From positions 1 to 43,222 of the forward strand of contig JAAYKM010000083.1 in the NCBI GenBank assembly GCA_012522415.1: a stretch of 43,222 bases of DNA. Direction: 5' to 3'. The DNA is from Deltaproteobacteria bacterium (GTDB lineage: Bacteria; Desulfobacterota; Syntrophia; Syntrophales; JAAYKM01). Positions 18,797-26,814 of the stretch are shown in pieces. A model generated the notes under the pieces. That model had not been told where the DNA came from. It searched no databases and was given only the letters and a program-made list of their open reading frames with translations. The translations under genes and the position numbers were made by a program. The stretch's first letter is position 1; every line of letters begins with the position of its first letter.

Positions 18797-18826
18797 GGCT
18801 TTCCATCCGGACGGCCTCGGAAAGCC
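18797..18826 (+). other. 8-bp perfect stem downstream of the PilZ gene
   Basis: GGCTTTCC (18797-18804) and GGAAAGCC (18819-18826) are exact complements with a 14-base loop. No T-run follows, so this may be an imperfect terminator or a processing structure. The surrounding gap, 18627-18886, shows no convincing gene. Confidence 0.4.
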
Positions 18827-18886
18827 TTGAACACGCGGATCACCGTGGATTGTTCCCTTGGGTCATGGGAGCTGACCGTAATTGCT

Positions 18887-18915
18887 TTGACACAGGAAGG
18901 CACATTCCTTATACT
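18887..18915 (+). promoter_or_regulatory. Sigma-70-type promoter for the gnnA-gnnB-lpxB operon
   Basis: TTGACA (18887-18892) is separated by 17 bases from TATACT (18910-18915), a near-consensus match. Transcription would start near 18922, giving an untranslated leader of about 135 bases before the GTG start at 19059. Confidence 0.65.
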
Positions 18916-18949
18916 GGCGCGAAAACAACCCGTGAGGCATTGATATGGG

Positions 18950-18975
18950 AGACTGCTTCGGGCGGTCTTTGTTTT
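18950..18975 (+). terminator. Terminator-like hairpin in the gnnA leader (possible attenuator)
   Basis: AGACTGC (18950-18956) pairs with GCGGTCT (18962-18968), with one G-T wobble, around a TTCGG loop, and is followed by TTTGTTTT. This has the form of an intrinsic terminator, yet it lies between the promoter and the first gene. A second stem, GGCCATGGC (19001-19009) with GCCATGGCC (19025-19033), lies just before the ribosome-binding site. The arrangement suggests transcription attenuation. No known riboswitch is recognised. Confidence 0.5.
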
Positions 18976-19058
18976 CGCTTTCAGGATACGCCGGGCCCTT
19001 GGCCATGGCGTGATTTTCAACGCGGCCATGGCCATATCGGGGTACGGGGAGGTAAATC

Positions 19059-20006
19059 GTGGGTAAAATTCGTGTGGGTGTAATCGGCATCGGGCATCTC
19101 GGCAATTATCACCTGCAAAAATATCAAAAGATAGAAAACGTAAGGATTTCCGGGGTGGTGGATATCGACCCCTTGCGTGCCGAAAAAGCGGCAGGCATAT
19201 TCGGGTGCGCGGCCTATGCCGATCATCGGCACCTGGTGGAAACCGTGGATGCGGTGAGCATTACGGTGCCCGCGCAGTTCCATCATGTCGTCGCCAGGGA
19301 TTTTCTGGTCGCGGGCAAGGATGTATTGATTGAGAAACCCTTCACCGCCACCCTTCAGGAAGCGGACGATCTCATCTCGCTCGCATCGGAAAAACATCTG
19401 GTCCTCCAGGTCGGTTTCATCGAACGGTTCAATCCCGCCATTGTGGCCTTGAACAAGGTCATGGGCCGGCCGTTGTTCATCGAATCCCACCGCCTGCATC
19501 CTTTTATCGAACGTGGTACGGATGTGGATGTGGTCCTGGATTTGATGATCCATGATCTCGATCTCATTTTGCATTATGCGTGCTCGCCCCTGAAGGACGT
19601 CGACGCGGTCGGCGTCTCGGTTCTCTCGGACAAGGTGGATATTGCCAACGTCCGGCTCAAGTTTGCCAACGGGTGTGTGGCCAATATTACGGCCAGCCGC
19701 GTTACCCTCAAGCGCATGCAGAAAATCCGTTTTTTTGGTTTGGAGGGCTATCACGCCGTGGACTTCGGTAAACGGGAGCTCGTGTCGGTGAAGCGGCAAG
19801 AAAGGGAGGGGGGGAAAATAACGATCGGTCTTAACGAAGTGCAGGTGGCGCAATACGACCCGCTGGAGGAAGAAATTCGTGCATTTGTCGACTCTGTCGC
19901 ACGGAGAGCCGAACCTCCTGTTTCCGGGGTGGAGGCCAGAAAATCTCTGGAACTGGCGTTGTTGATCAACGAAAAAATGAAGACGGGGAGGGATGTCGCG
20001 TTATGA
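19059..20006 (+). CDS. Gfo/Idh/MocA dehydrogenase, probable GnnA (UDP-GlcNAc 3-dehydrogenase)
   Basis: This NAD-dependent sugar oxidoreductase has 315 residues. A Rossmann motif GVIGIGHLGNYH opens the protein, EKPFTA lies near 95, and the C-terminal alpha/beta domain follows with HPFIERGTDVDVVLDLMIHDLD. The GTG start has GGGGAGG six bases upstream. It overlaps a DegT aminotransferase gene by four bases, which itself overlaps lpxB. In Acidithiobacillus ferrooxidans GnnA oxidises the 3-OH of UDP-GlcNAc and GnnB aminates it to make UDP-GlcNAc3N for lipid A. The same order beside lpxB supports that role. Substrate specificity is inferred, and other sugar 3-oxidases share the fold. Confidence 0.75.
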   Translation: MGKIRVGVIGIGHLGNYHLQKYQKIENVRISGVVDIDPLRAEKAAGIFGCAAYADHRHLVETVDAVSITVPAQFHHVVARDFLVAGKDVLIEKPFTATLQEADDLISLASEKHLVLQVGFIERFNPAIVALNKVMGRPLFIESHRLHPFIERGTDVDVVLDLMIHDLDLILHYACSPLKDVDAVGVSVLSDKVDIANVRLKFANGCVANITASRVTLKRMQKIRFFGLEGYHAVDFGKRELVSVKRQEREGGKITIGLNEVQVAQYDPLEEEIRAFVDSVARRAEPPVSGVEARKSLELALLINEKMKTGRDVAL

Positions 20007-21091
20007 TTCCCATGGTGGATCTCAGAAGGCAGTATCTTCAGCTCAAACCGGAAATTGATGCCGCGGTCCTGGGGGTACTTGACACGACCCAGTTCATCCT
20101 CGGGCCAAACGTTTCAGCCCTTGAGGCCGAGGTAGCCCGTTATCATGACCTGCCCCATGCGGTCGGCGTGGCCAGTGGAACCGACGCGCTCCTGCTGGCG
20201 CTCCGGGTTTTGGGGATCGGTGACGGGGATGAGGTTATTACGACCCCATTCACTTTCATCGCCACCGCGGAGGTGCTGGGGCTGCTGGGGGCTGTTCCGG
20301 TCTTCGTCGATATCGATCCGCGGACCTTCAATATCGACCCCGGCCTGATCGAAGCGGCGGTGACCCCCAGAACACGCGCCATTATCCCGGTCCATCTGTT
20401 CGGCCAGGCGTGCGATATGGCTCCACTTCTCGATGTAGCCGAAAAATATGGACTCAGGGTAATCGAGGATTGTGCACAGGCCTTCGGGGCCCGTTACAGG
20501 GGTCAACCTGTCGGAACACTGGGTGACGCGGGCTGCTTCAGTTTCTTTCCCAGCAAGAACCTGGCCTGTTATGGAGACGGCGGCATCATCGTCACCGGAA
20601 ACGCCGAGATTGACGCCAAGCTGCGTGTACTGCGCAACCATGGCAGCACGGTGCGATACCATCACAGCATTTTGGGATACAACAGCCGCCTTGATGAAAT
20701 TCAGGCGGCGATCGTCCGTATAAAGCTCCGACATATCGATGCCTTCAATGCGGGACGCAGAAATGCCGCGGAACAATATCGGCAGGTCATTCGTCGCGAC
20801 GACGTCACCCTGCCCTTTGAAGCGCCGGACTGTAATCATGTCTTTCACCAGTTCACCCTGCTGGCGGAGCGCCGGGATGATCTGATGAAATCCCTTTCTG
20901 AAGAGGGGATCGCCAGTGCCATCTATTACCCCATTCCCTTACATCGCCAGGAGGTTTTTGTCGGGCGACCGCATGGCGCCCTGCCTGTCACCGAACGCGT
21001 GGCCGATCGGGTCCTGTCTTTACCGATGTTTCCGGAGATTACGCCGGAGGAAATTCGCCGCATTGGTGATGTGATCAATGATTGCGTCTGA
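20003..21091 (+). CDS. DegT/DnrJ/EryC1 aminotransferase, probable GnnB
   Basis: This PLP-dependent sugar aminotransferase has 362 residues. Markers are VGVASGTDALLLALR (about 54-68), TPFTFIATAE, EDCAQAFGARY, and Lys185 in FSFFPSKNLACYGDGG, the expected Schiff-base lysine. In the GnnAB pathway it transfers an amino group from glutamate to the 3-keto sugar. It overlaps the dehydrogenase gene by four bases and lpxB by fourteen, indicating coupled translation. Lone DegT proteins also serve O-antigen sugars, but direct linkage to lpxB favours the lipid A precursor. Confidence 0.78.
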   Translation: MIPMVDLRRQYLQLKPEIDAAVLGVLDTTQFILGPNVSALEAEVARYHDLPHAVGVASGTDALLLALRVLGIGDGDEVITTPFTFIATAEVLGLLGAVPVFVDIDPRTFNIDPGLIEAAVTPRTRAIIPVHLFGQACDMAPLLDVAEKYGLRVIEDCAQAFGARYRGQPVGTLGDAGCFSFFPSKNLACYGDGGIIVTGNAEIDAKLRVLRNHGSTVRYHHSILGYNSRLDEIQAAIVRIKLRHIDAFNAGRRNAAEQYRQVIRRDDVTLPFEAPDCNHVFHQFTLLAERRDDLMKSLSEEGIASAIYYPIPLHRQEVFVGRPHGALPVTERVADRVLSLPMFPEITPEEIRRIGDVINDCV

Positions 21092-22253
21092 GAAAGAGAG
21101 TCGTCGCCTGGTCATGATCGTTGCCGGAGAAGCCTCGGGTGATCTGCATGGGGCAAACCTGGTCCGGGAGATGAAGGCCCTTGATCCATCCCTTGTCTTT
21201 TTGGGTGTCGGCGGAAGCAGGTTGGAGGCGGAGGGGGTAAGTCTTGTGGCGCGGTCGTCGGACATGGCCGTGGTCGGTATTACAGAGGTCTTCACGAAAA
21301 TTCGCTTCATCTGCAGGGTTTTCTTTCAGCTTCGGTCGATGCTGAGAAAAGAAAAACCGAGACTGCTTGTTCTGATTGACTACCCGGACTTCAATCTTCG
21401 CTTGGCCGCAAAGGCGAAAGCAGCGGGCGTTCCCGTTTTCTATTACATCGGTCCCCAGGTGTGGGCCTGGAGAAAAAGCCGGGTTCATCAGATCCGGCGA
21501 ATTGTGGACCGGATGGTCGTGATTCTCCCCTTTGAAAAGGCCTTCTATGCCCGCATGGGTTTCCATGTCGATTTTATCGGTCATCCCCTGCTTGATGTGG
21601 TCAAGCGCAGCCGGTCCAGGGAAGAGGCCCTGAGGGATTTCGGTCTACAGGACAAAAACCCGATTGTGGCGCTCCTGCCGGGCAGTCGTGAAAAGGAAAT
21701 CAGAAGTCTTCTGCCGGAAATGATGGGCGCTGCGGTTCTGCTGAAAGAGCATTTCGGAGAAGCGCAGTTCATTCTGCCCCTGGCGGATGCGGTCGATCCG
21801 CAGTTGGCGCAGGGGATTATCCAAGTCCATCCTGTTGCCGTCAAGGTTGTTCCGGGGCAGATTTATGATGCCGTCGGCTATGCCGACATAGCGATCGTGG
21901 CATCCGGAACGGCCACCCTGGAGACCGCCCTGCTGGAGATACCCATGGTTATCCTGTACCGCACATCCTCCATCACGGCGGCCATCGGAAGACGTTTAAT
22001 CCGTGTGAAGCATATCGGCCTCGTGAACATCATTGCGGGGAAAACCATTGTGCCGGAACTGATTCAGGAATCGGCTGATGCGGCGAGCATTGCCGATGCA
22101 GCACTGAAAATTTTATCGGACAACGAACGGAACGAAAAGATGAGACGCGATCTGGCAAATATCAAGAATTTGTTGGGTAAGCCGAATGCCTCCGCCCGGA
22201 CGGCTCAACTGGCATTGGATCTCATAAACCGCTCCGGCTGGAAAAACGATTGA
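21078..22253 (+). CDS. lpxB: Lipid-A-disaccharide synthase
   Basis: LpxB joins UDP-2,3-diacyl-glucosamine and lipid X to form the lipid A disaccharide at the inner face of the inner membrane. The 391-residue product has the family opening VMIVAGEASGDLHGANLV, then GVGGSRLEAEG, YIGPQVWAWRKSR near 125-137, FIGHPLLDV, ALLPGSREKEI near 195-206 and the VASGTATLETALLEIPMV segment near 275. It overlaps the preceding aminotransferase gene by 14 bases. If GnnA/GnnB work as proposed, this enzyme would handle amide-rich substrate. No lpxA, lpxD or fabZ is present in the window. Confidence 0.95.
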   Translation: MIASEKESRRLVMIVAGEASGDLHGANLVREMKALDPSLVFLGVGGSRLEAEGVSLVARSSDMAVVGITEVFTKIRFICRVFFQLRSMLRKEKPRLLVLIDYPDFNLRLAAKAKAAGVPVFYYIGPQVWAWRKSRVHQIRRIVDRMVVILPFEKAFYARMGFHVDFIGHPLLDVVKRSRSREEALRDFGLQDKNPIVALLPGSREKEIRSLLPEMMGAAVLLKEHFGEAQFILPLADAVDPQLAQGIIQVHPVAVKVVPGQIYDAVGYADIAIVASGTATLETALLEIPMVILYRTSSITAAIGRRLIRVKHIGLVNIIAGKTIVPELIQESADAASIADAALKILSDNERNEKMRRDLANIKNLLGKPNASARTAQLALDLINRSGWKND

Positions 22254-22559
22254 TTTTTCAAAAACATTTTTCACCCTCTCCCGTTCGCAATCCGGCCGCA
22301 AAAAAATCCCCCATACGCAGGGAACCGTGTACCGCGCCCGGGGGGAACGTTAGGCACATCAGTACCACCGGCATATGGGGGAAAAATCACCCTAAACGCT
22401 CAATGAAGCTATCGTCCTATGTGTATCCGGAACCGGACACCACATATCCGGGGCCGTCTGCCCGTGAAAACGATGTACACATGGATCAATGCCGAAATAC
22501 CAAGAAAAACCATCTTGAAAAACAGCCCGATTTTATCGCAAAGAGCAAGGGAAACTCAA
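22254..22559. other. Convergent gap between lpxB and the receiver gene
   Basis: This 306-base stretch separates convergent genes. TATCCGG occurs twice near 22424-22450. I see no clear terminator hairpin with a T-run, and no open frame with a plausible start and ribosome-binding site. Confidence 0.4.
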
Positions 22560-22934
22560 TTACATGGCAGCAACGACTTTCTTTTTCGAAAGATGCTCCA
22601 GAATCTCTTTCAACTGGCCGGCCTCAAACGGCTTGATCATGTAGAAAAGGATGTCCTGTTGCCTGACGGTGCTTTCCAGTTCGCGGGAGTTGTAACCCGT
22701 CATGGTGATCACGTCGATGTCGGGCCGTTGCTTCCTGATGATCGGGATCAAGTCGTAACCCTTGATGTCCGGGAGGAAAATATCCATCAGGATCAGATCA
22801 AACGTTTCGCTTTGAAGCAACTCCAGAGCCTTCTGGCCTGAATCGGCTGTCGCGCAATCATGTTCCCACAACGCAAGATATCTCTTGAGGAGATCCAGAA
22901 AAGGTGCTTCGTCGTCAACGACCAGAACTTTCAT
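22560..22934 (-). CDS. Stand-alone response regulator receiver protein
   Basis: This 124-residue CheY-like protein has only a receiver domain. The acidic pocket is D7-D8, the phospho-acceptor is Asp51 in LILMDIFLP, the signalling Thr is Thr79 (ITMTGY) and the conserved Lys is Lys101 (IKPF). No output domain follows. The frame is open to 22979, but MKVLVVDDE at 22934 is the normal family start; the upstream ribosome-binding site is weak. It lies downstream of the sigma-54 activator gene on the same strand, with a 239-base gap holding palindromes and a possible -24/-12 promoter. No cognate histidine kinase is visible. Confidence 0.9.
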   Translation of the reverse strand: MKVLVVDDEAPFLDLLKRYLALWEHDCATADSGQKALELLQSETFDLILMDIFLPDIKGYDLIPIIRKQRPDIDVITMTGYNSRELESTVRQQDILFYMIKPFEAGQLKEILEHLSKKKVVAAM

Positions 22935-22978
22935 ATCGCCCACACCAATGGGAAAGACGCCTGTTATGATAATTATCA

Positions 22979-22994
22979 CTCAAGATATATGCCA
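22979..22994 (-). promoter_or_regulatory. Possible sigma-54 promoter before the receiver gene
   Basis: Minus-strand TGGCATA-TATC-TTGAG fits the -24/-12 consensus TGGCAYR-N4-TTGCW with one mismatch, the -12 C being A. It lies about 45 bases before the receiver start and about 100 bases from the nearer palindrome, the spacing expected for an upstream activator site. Confidence 0.45.
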
Positions 22995-23080
22995 CGAAAC
23001 CATTTTTCTTATACTATGCTGATTTAGTTTGATAAATTGTTCCTTCTACAATGGTTCCGGCCGGCCAAACCAAAGAATGT

Positions 23081-23168
23081 ATGGGTCATGTATGACCCAT
23101 TATCGACCATGGCGGAGCTATACCGCAATAAAAATGATGAGTTGCTCGTGTGGGCCATATATGTCCCA
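23081..23168 (-). promoter_or_regulatory. Two palindromic operator-like sites near the sigma-54 activator
   Basis: TGGGTCATGTATGACCCA (23082-23099) is a perfect inverted repeat extended by A/T at its ends. TGGGCCATATATGTCCCA (23151-23168) is the same symmetry with one mismatch. Centres are 69 bases apart. A related partial site, TGGGACATAATTGACACA on the minus strand, lies at 25009-25026 before the activator gene itself. The common form TGGGNCAT-N2-ATGNCCCA suggests binding sites of the Fis-type regulator encoded between them. Confidence 0.5.
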
Positions 23169-23173
23169 AAATG

Positions 23174-24985
23174 TTACCCATTCAGGCCATATTGCTTCAT
23201 TTTGCGGAAACGCGTTTTTCTGGAAACGCCCAGGGCATCGGCGGCTTTTCCTTTTTTCCATTTCTGGTTTTTCAGTGCTTCCTCGATAAACCGCTTTTCG
23301 AAGGCTTCCACGGCGGCATTCAGTGAATTGTCCGTGTAGCCGGGCAAGCCGGAGGTCATGGATACCCTGGAGATTTCCGGAAGATCGGCGGATGGCAGAA
23401 AGTCAAGTTTTTTTTCAGTCAGGTAACGTTGAATGACATTTTGCAGTTCCCGTACGTTACCCGGCCAATTGTATGCGAAAAGGGTTTCCATGATTTTTTC
23501 CGGCAGACGGAAAGGCTCTTCCCCCTGTCGATAAAGCGCCATAAAGTGTTCGACCAACAGGGGTATGTCCTCCTTTCGTTCCCTCAACGGAGGAAGGGTG
23601 ATGGGCAGAACATGAATGCGATAAAAGAAATCCGGCCGAATGGCCTTTCTGTTGACCTGTTCCATCAGATCACGATTTGTCGCCGCAATGATTCGAATGT
23701 CCGATTGTTTCAGCCTGGTGTCGCCCACCGGGGTGTAGCCTCCCCCCTCAATCGCCCGTAAGAGCTTGACCTGGATGCTCAGCCCGAGTTCCCCCACCTC
23801 GTCCAGGAGCAGGGTCCCCCGGTTGGCCAAATCCAGGTATCCATGTTTGTCGATGTAGGCACCGGTGAAAGCGCCCTTGCGGTGTCCGAAAAATTCACTT
23901 TCCATGAGGGTTTCCGGAATGGCCCCGCAATGGACCGTAACAAACTCATTTCCCCGGCGCTCGCTCATGTCGTGAATTTCCCTGGCAACGAGTTCTTTCC
24001 CGGTGCCCGATTCGCCGTAAATGATCACATTGGCCCGGGAACCGGCTGCGCTGATGATCTGTTCGTAGACCTTCTGCATGGCCGGACTCTTCCCGATCAG
24101 GCATCCGAAGCGATAACGTTCCCGGATGGAGGCCTTCAGCTTGATGTTTTCGAGACTCAGGCGCTCCTTTTCCTGTTCCATTGAAAGTTCTTTGAGTTTG
24201 CCTTCCGTTATGTCTCTCAGGATGATCAGGGTCGCCCTGGTGCCGTCCCAAGGGATTCGAGTAAAGTGACCCTCCACCCAGATACTGAGGCCGTTTTTTG
24301 TCAGGCAGGGCGCCTGAAAATCCGTTTCCTGTTCCACGTTTTTTCTGGATTCCTCCATGACACGATCCACGTGGGGGTGATGTGTTTCCCGGATCAGTTC
24401 CAGAAAGTCTTTCCCCAGGAGATCCGCTTCCCGGTCATATCCGAACATGGACATGAAAGATTGATTGACCAGGATGAAACGGCCCTCTTTCAAGAGGCAC
24501 ATCCCGTTAGAAATATGGTCACAGAGGATTTTATAACGGTTGTCGCCTGGAGGCATGGCATTTTCGTTCAACACTCGGTTTGTCATATCCTGAATAATTT
24601 CAACCGCCCCCGCAATTTTCCCCCTGTGATCGTAAACGGGGCAGGCGATTAAATGCAGCAGATGGCGTTTCCCCCTGCGGTCGAGAAAGGGGCCTGAAAC
24701 TTCCCATGCTCCTGGCAGCATCACCGACGGCATCAGTTGATGGTTTTCATAAAACCGGGGAAGGTCCTCCTCTAGTTGATCCACAATCAGGTCCGCGAGA
24801 ATGGGTCTTTTTTCACGGTAAAAGGGTTCCCATTGACGGTCCGTTCCGACCACGTCCGCCGCTTTGCGTCTCGTCAACACCTCTGCCGCCCGATTCCAGT
24901 GGATGACCTTGTGGTCCGGCCCGATGGTGATTTCCGCCACGGGCATGTTGTCCATAATCTGTTCATGGGCGAGCCCGATTTGCAT
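23174..24985 (-). CDS. Sigma-54-dependent activator (PAS-PAS-AAA-Fis)
   Basis: The 603-residue enhancer-binding protein activates sigma-54 RNA polymerase. Two PAS domains cover about 5-140 and 150-265; a central AAA+ domain has Walker A GESGTGKE near 324-331, the sigma-54-contacting GAFTGA at 371-376 and a Walker B around TLLLDEVGEL. A Fis-type helix-turn-helix ends the protein (KAADALGVSRKTRFRKMKQYGL). The first in-frame ATG is 25009 but has no ribosome-binding site; ATG 24985 has AGGAG nine bases upstream and puts the possible operator in the untranslated region. PAS sensing of redox or a ligand is likely but the signal is unknown. Confidence 0.92.
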   Translation of the reverse strand: MQIGLAHEQIMDNMPVAEITIGPDHKVIHWNRAAEVLTRRKAADVVGTDRQWEPFYREKRPILADLIVDQLEEDLPRFYENHQLMPSVMLPGAWEVSGPFLDRRGKRHLLHLIACPVYDHRGKIAGAVEIIQDMTNRVLNENAMPPGDNRYKILCDHISNGMCLLKEGRFILVNQSFMSMFGYDREADLLGKDFLELIRETHHPHVDRVMEESRKNVEQETDFQAPCLTKNGLSIWVEGHFTRIPWDGTRATLIILRDITEGKLKELSMEQEKERLSLENIKLKASIRERYRFGCLIGKSPAMQKVYEQIISAAGSRANVIIYGESGTGKELVAREIHDMSERRGNEFVTVHCGAIPETLMESEFFGHRKGAFTGAYIDKHGYLDLANRGTLLLDEVGELGLSIQVKLLRAIEGGGYTPVGDTRLKQSDIRIIAATNRDLMEQVNRKAIRPDFFYRIHVLPITLPPLRERKEDIPLLVEHFMALYRQGEEPFRLPEKIMETLFAYNWPGNVRELQNVIQRYLTEKKLDFLPSADLPEISRVSMTSGLPGYTDNSLNAAVEAFEKRFIEEALKNQKWKKGKAADALGVSRKTRFRKMKQYGLNG

Positions 24986-25008
24986 GCTGTTTCGCTCCTG
25001 TCTGTTCA

Positions 25009-25026
25009 TGTGTCAATTATGTCCCA
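25009..25026 (-). promoter_or_regulatory. Partial operator before the activator gene
   Basis: The minus-strand sequence TGGGACATAATTGACACA shares its left arm with the palindromes at 23082 and 23151. It lies 24 bases upstream of the chosen activator start and may mediate autoregulation. Confidence 0.3.
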
Positions 25027-25234
25027 TTTTATGGTTTAAAGAAAGGGATTTGTCAACAGGCATTCATCCTCTGTCGCCTGTGCACCCTGGGGAGAAACCC
25101 AAATTCTCTTTCCGGGTTGGGCCGTTGGAGAATTCATGGCACCCATGCGTGGGAACGGCCTATACAATCCGGCGGCAAGGTTTGGCTGAGCTGCGGAACG
25201 GAAAATTCAAGGGCTTAATTTCTGAGCTTTTTTC

Positions 25235-25261
25235 TTGACAAGGTGCCCGTCCTGGTATATG
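25235..25261 (+). promoter_or_regulatory. Candidate rnf operon promoter
   Basis: TTGACA (25235-25240) and TATATG (25256-25261) are 15 bases apart, short of the usual 17, so this match is tentative. A start near 25268 would give a leader of about 210 bases before rnfC, containing the hairpins at 25332-25380. Confidence 0.35.
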
Positions 25262-25331
25262 GAGCGCGGCAGTGCTTCAATAAGCGGTTGGCTTTGCCCG
25301 GACAAGAGAACATTGAAATGACTCGCTCGTG

Positions 25332-25380
25332 AAGCGGGGTGATTCCGCTTGATACAGGGTTCCGTATCAGGGACAAGCGG
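25332..25380 (+). promoter_or_regulatory. Structured leader before rnfC with two possible folds
   Basis: AAGCGG (25332-25337) can pair with CCGCTT (25345-25350). The same CCGCTT can instead pair with AAGCGG at 25375-25380, enclosing GATAC (25351-25355) paired with GTATC (25364-25368). The two folds exclude each other, as in switch-like leaders. TCTTGATATATC follows, and then TCTTTT near 25396. I cannot assign a known riboswitch class. This is a structural inference from base complementarity. Confidence 0.4.
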
Positions 25381-25478
25381 TCTTGATATATCGGGTCTTT
25401 TATACTTTACAACGGGCCAACCGACGCTGCTGGGGGGCTGTTGATAGGAATCACGTTATATACGGAAGGCTTAGACGC

Positions 25479-26813
25479 ATGATCAGTACAATTACCAGGA
25501 CATTCAGGGGCGGGATTCATCCCCCCGACCACAAGGCTCTGTCTGCCGCCAAGGCAATTGAAGTCATGCCTCTGTCCGCACGGGTGGTGATTCCCCTGCA
25601 GCAGCATATCGGCCGGATTTCCGAAGCCATTGTTCAGGTCGGGGACCGGGTACTCAGGGGACAGCCCGTCAGCAAACCAAGTGGACCGGTTTCCGTGTCT
25701 TCTCACGCCTCCCTGTCTGGAACAGTGAAGGCCATCGAATCGTACCCTCATCCCCTGGGGCAGGCGGCGCCTGCGGTGGTTATCGAGTCCGACGGCCTGG
25801 ACGAACCCCATATAGATTTTGCTTTCAATTCCAAATACATGTCTTTAACGCCGGAAGAGATGAAAAATCTCATTGCCGACGCCGGCATTACCGGCATGGG
25901 CGGCGCGACTTTCCCCACCCATATCAAACTCATGCCGCCGCAGGACAAACCGATCGATACGGTCATTTTGAACGGCGCCGAATGTGAACCGTACCTGACG
26001 TCCGATCATCGCCTGATGTTGGAATATCCTGAAGATATCGTTCATGGCCTCCGTATCATTATGAAGGTGCTGGGCGTAACGAAGGGGTTTGTTGCGATCG
26101 AAAAAAACAAACCGGATGCCATCGCCATATTCTCGGAACTTCTCAAAAACGATGGGCAAATTTCACTTTGTCCATTGAAGGTCAAATACCCCCAGGGTGC
26201 GGAAAAGCAACTGATTTATGCAACAACTCGGCGTCAAGTGCCGGCGGGAAAGCTCCCCATGGAAGTGGGATGTGTGGTTCAGAACGTGGGAACCGCCAAG
26301 GCCATCTATGAAGCCGTCGCTTTCCAGAAACCCCTGATTGAACGGGTGGTCACGGTAACGGGAGCGGTCCGGGAACCAAAAAATCTTCTGGTGCGAATCG
26401 GGACTTCCGTTCGGGAACTGATTGAGTATTGTGGTGGGTTTAGGGAGGAACCCGGGAAGGTTATCATGGGCGGTCCCATGATGGGGATAGCCCAGTTCAC
26501 TCTCGATGTGCCGATTATCAAGGGTTCGTCCGGCATTGTCGTGATGAGCCGAGGCGAAGTGAAGGAATACGAACCACAGGAATGTATTGCCTGCGCCCAG
26601 TGCGTCGATGTGTGTCCCATGAATCTCATGCCGACGCTGATCGTCAGTTACGTGGAGAACGAGCGCTGGGATCTGGCCAAGGAGGCGGGCATTATGAACT
26701 GCATGGAATGCGGATCCTGTGCTTTTGTCTGTCCTGCCGGCCGGAATGTTATGCATCTGATGCGCTTCGGAAAATTTATGGTTCAGGAAATGGAAAAGGC
26801 GGAGAAGAAGTAA
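25479..26813 (+). CDS. rnfC: Rnf complex subunit C
   Basis: RnfC is the peripheral NADH-side subunit of the ion-translocating ferredoxin:NAD oxidoreductase. In 444 residues it has the HPPDHK start, a barrel-sandwich hybrid domain near 25-110, a Rossmann-like region with GITGMGGATFPTHIK (about 137-151) and NGAECEPYLTSDHR, and two 4Fe-4S motifs near the C-terminus (CIACAQCVDVCP and CMECGSCAFVCP). The frame is open to 25383; ATG 25479 has GGAAGG nine bases upstream and matches the family start. It leads an operon in the order C-D-G-E-A-B, as in acetogens and many Desulfobacterota. Confidence 0.95.
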   Translation: MISTITRTFRGGIHPPDHKALSAAKAIEVMPLSARVVIPLQQHIGRISEAIVQVGDRVLRGQPVSKPSGPVSVSSHASLSGTVKAIESYPHPLGQAAPAVVIESDGLDEPHIDFAFNSKYMSLTPEEMKNLIADAGITGMGGATFPTHIKLMPPQDKPIDTVILNGAECEPYLTSDHRLMLEYPEDIVHGLRIIMKVLGVTKGFVAIEKNKPDAIAIFSELLKNDGQISLCPLKVKYPQGAEKQLIYATTRRQVPAGKLPMEVGCVVQNVGTAKAIYEAVAFQKPLIERVVTVTGAVREPKNLLVRIGTSVRELIEYCGGFREEPGKVIMGGPMMGIAQFTLDVPIIKGSSGIVVMSRGEVKEYEPQECIACAQCVDVCPMNLMPTLIVSYVENERWDLAKEAGIMNCMECGSCAFVCPAGRNVMHLMRFGKFMVQEMEKAEKK

Positions 26814-26814
26814 G

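Noticed and set aside
18700-19083. 127-codon plus-strand frame in the gnnA leader
   Set aside because: It overlaps the promoter, hairpins and start of gnnA, and its composition does not look like a protein.
25027-25480. Sigma-54 promoter for the rnf operon
   Set aside because: No TGGC-N10-TGC spacing is found; TGGCAC near 25136 has no proper -12 element.
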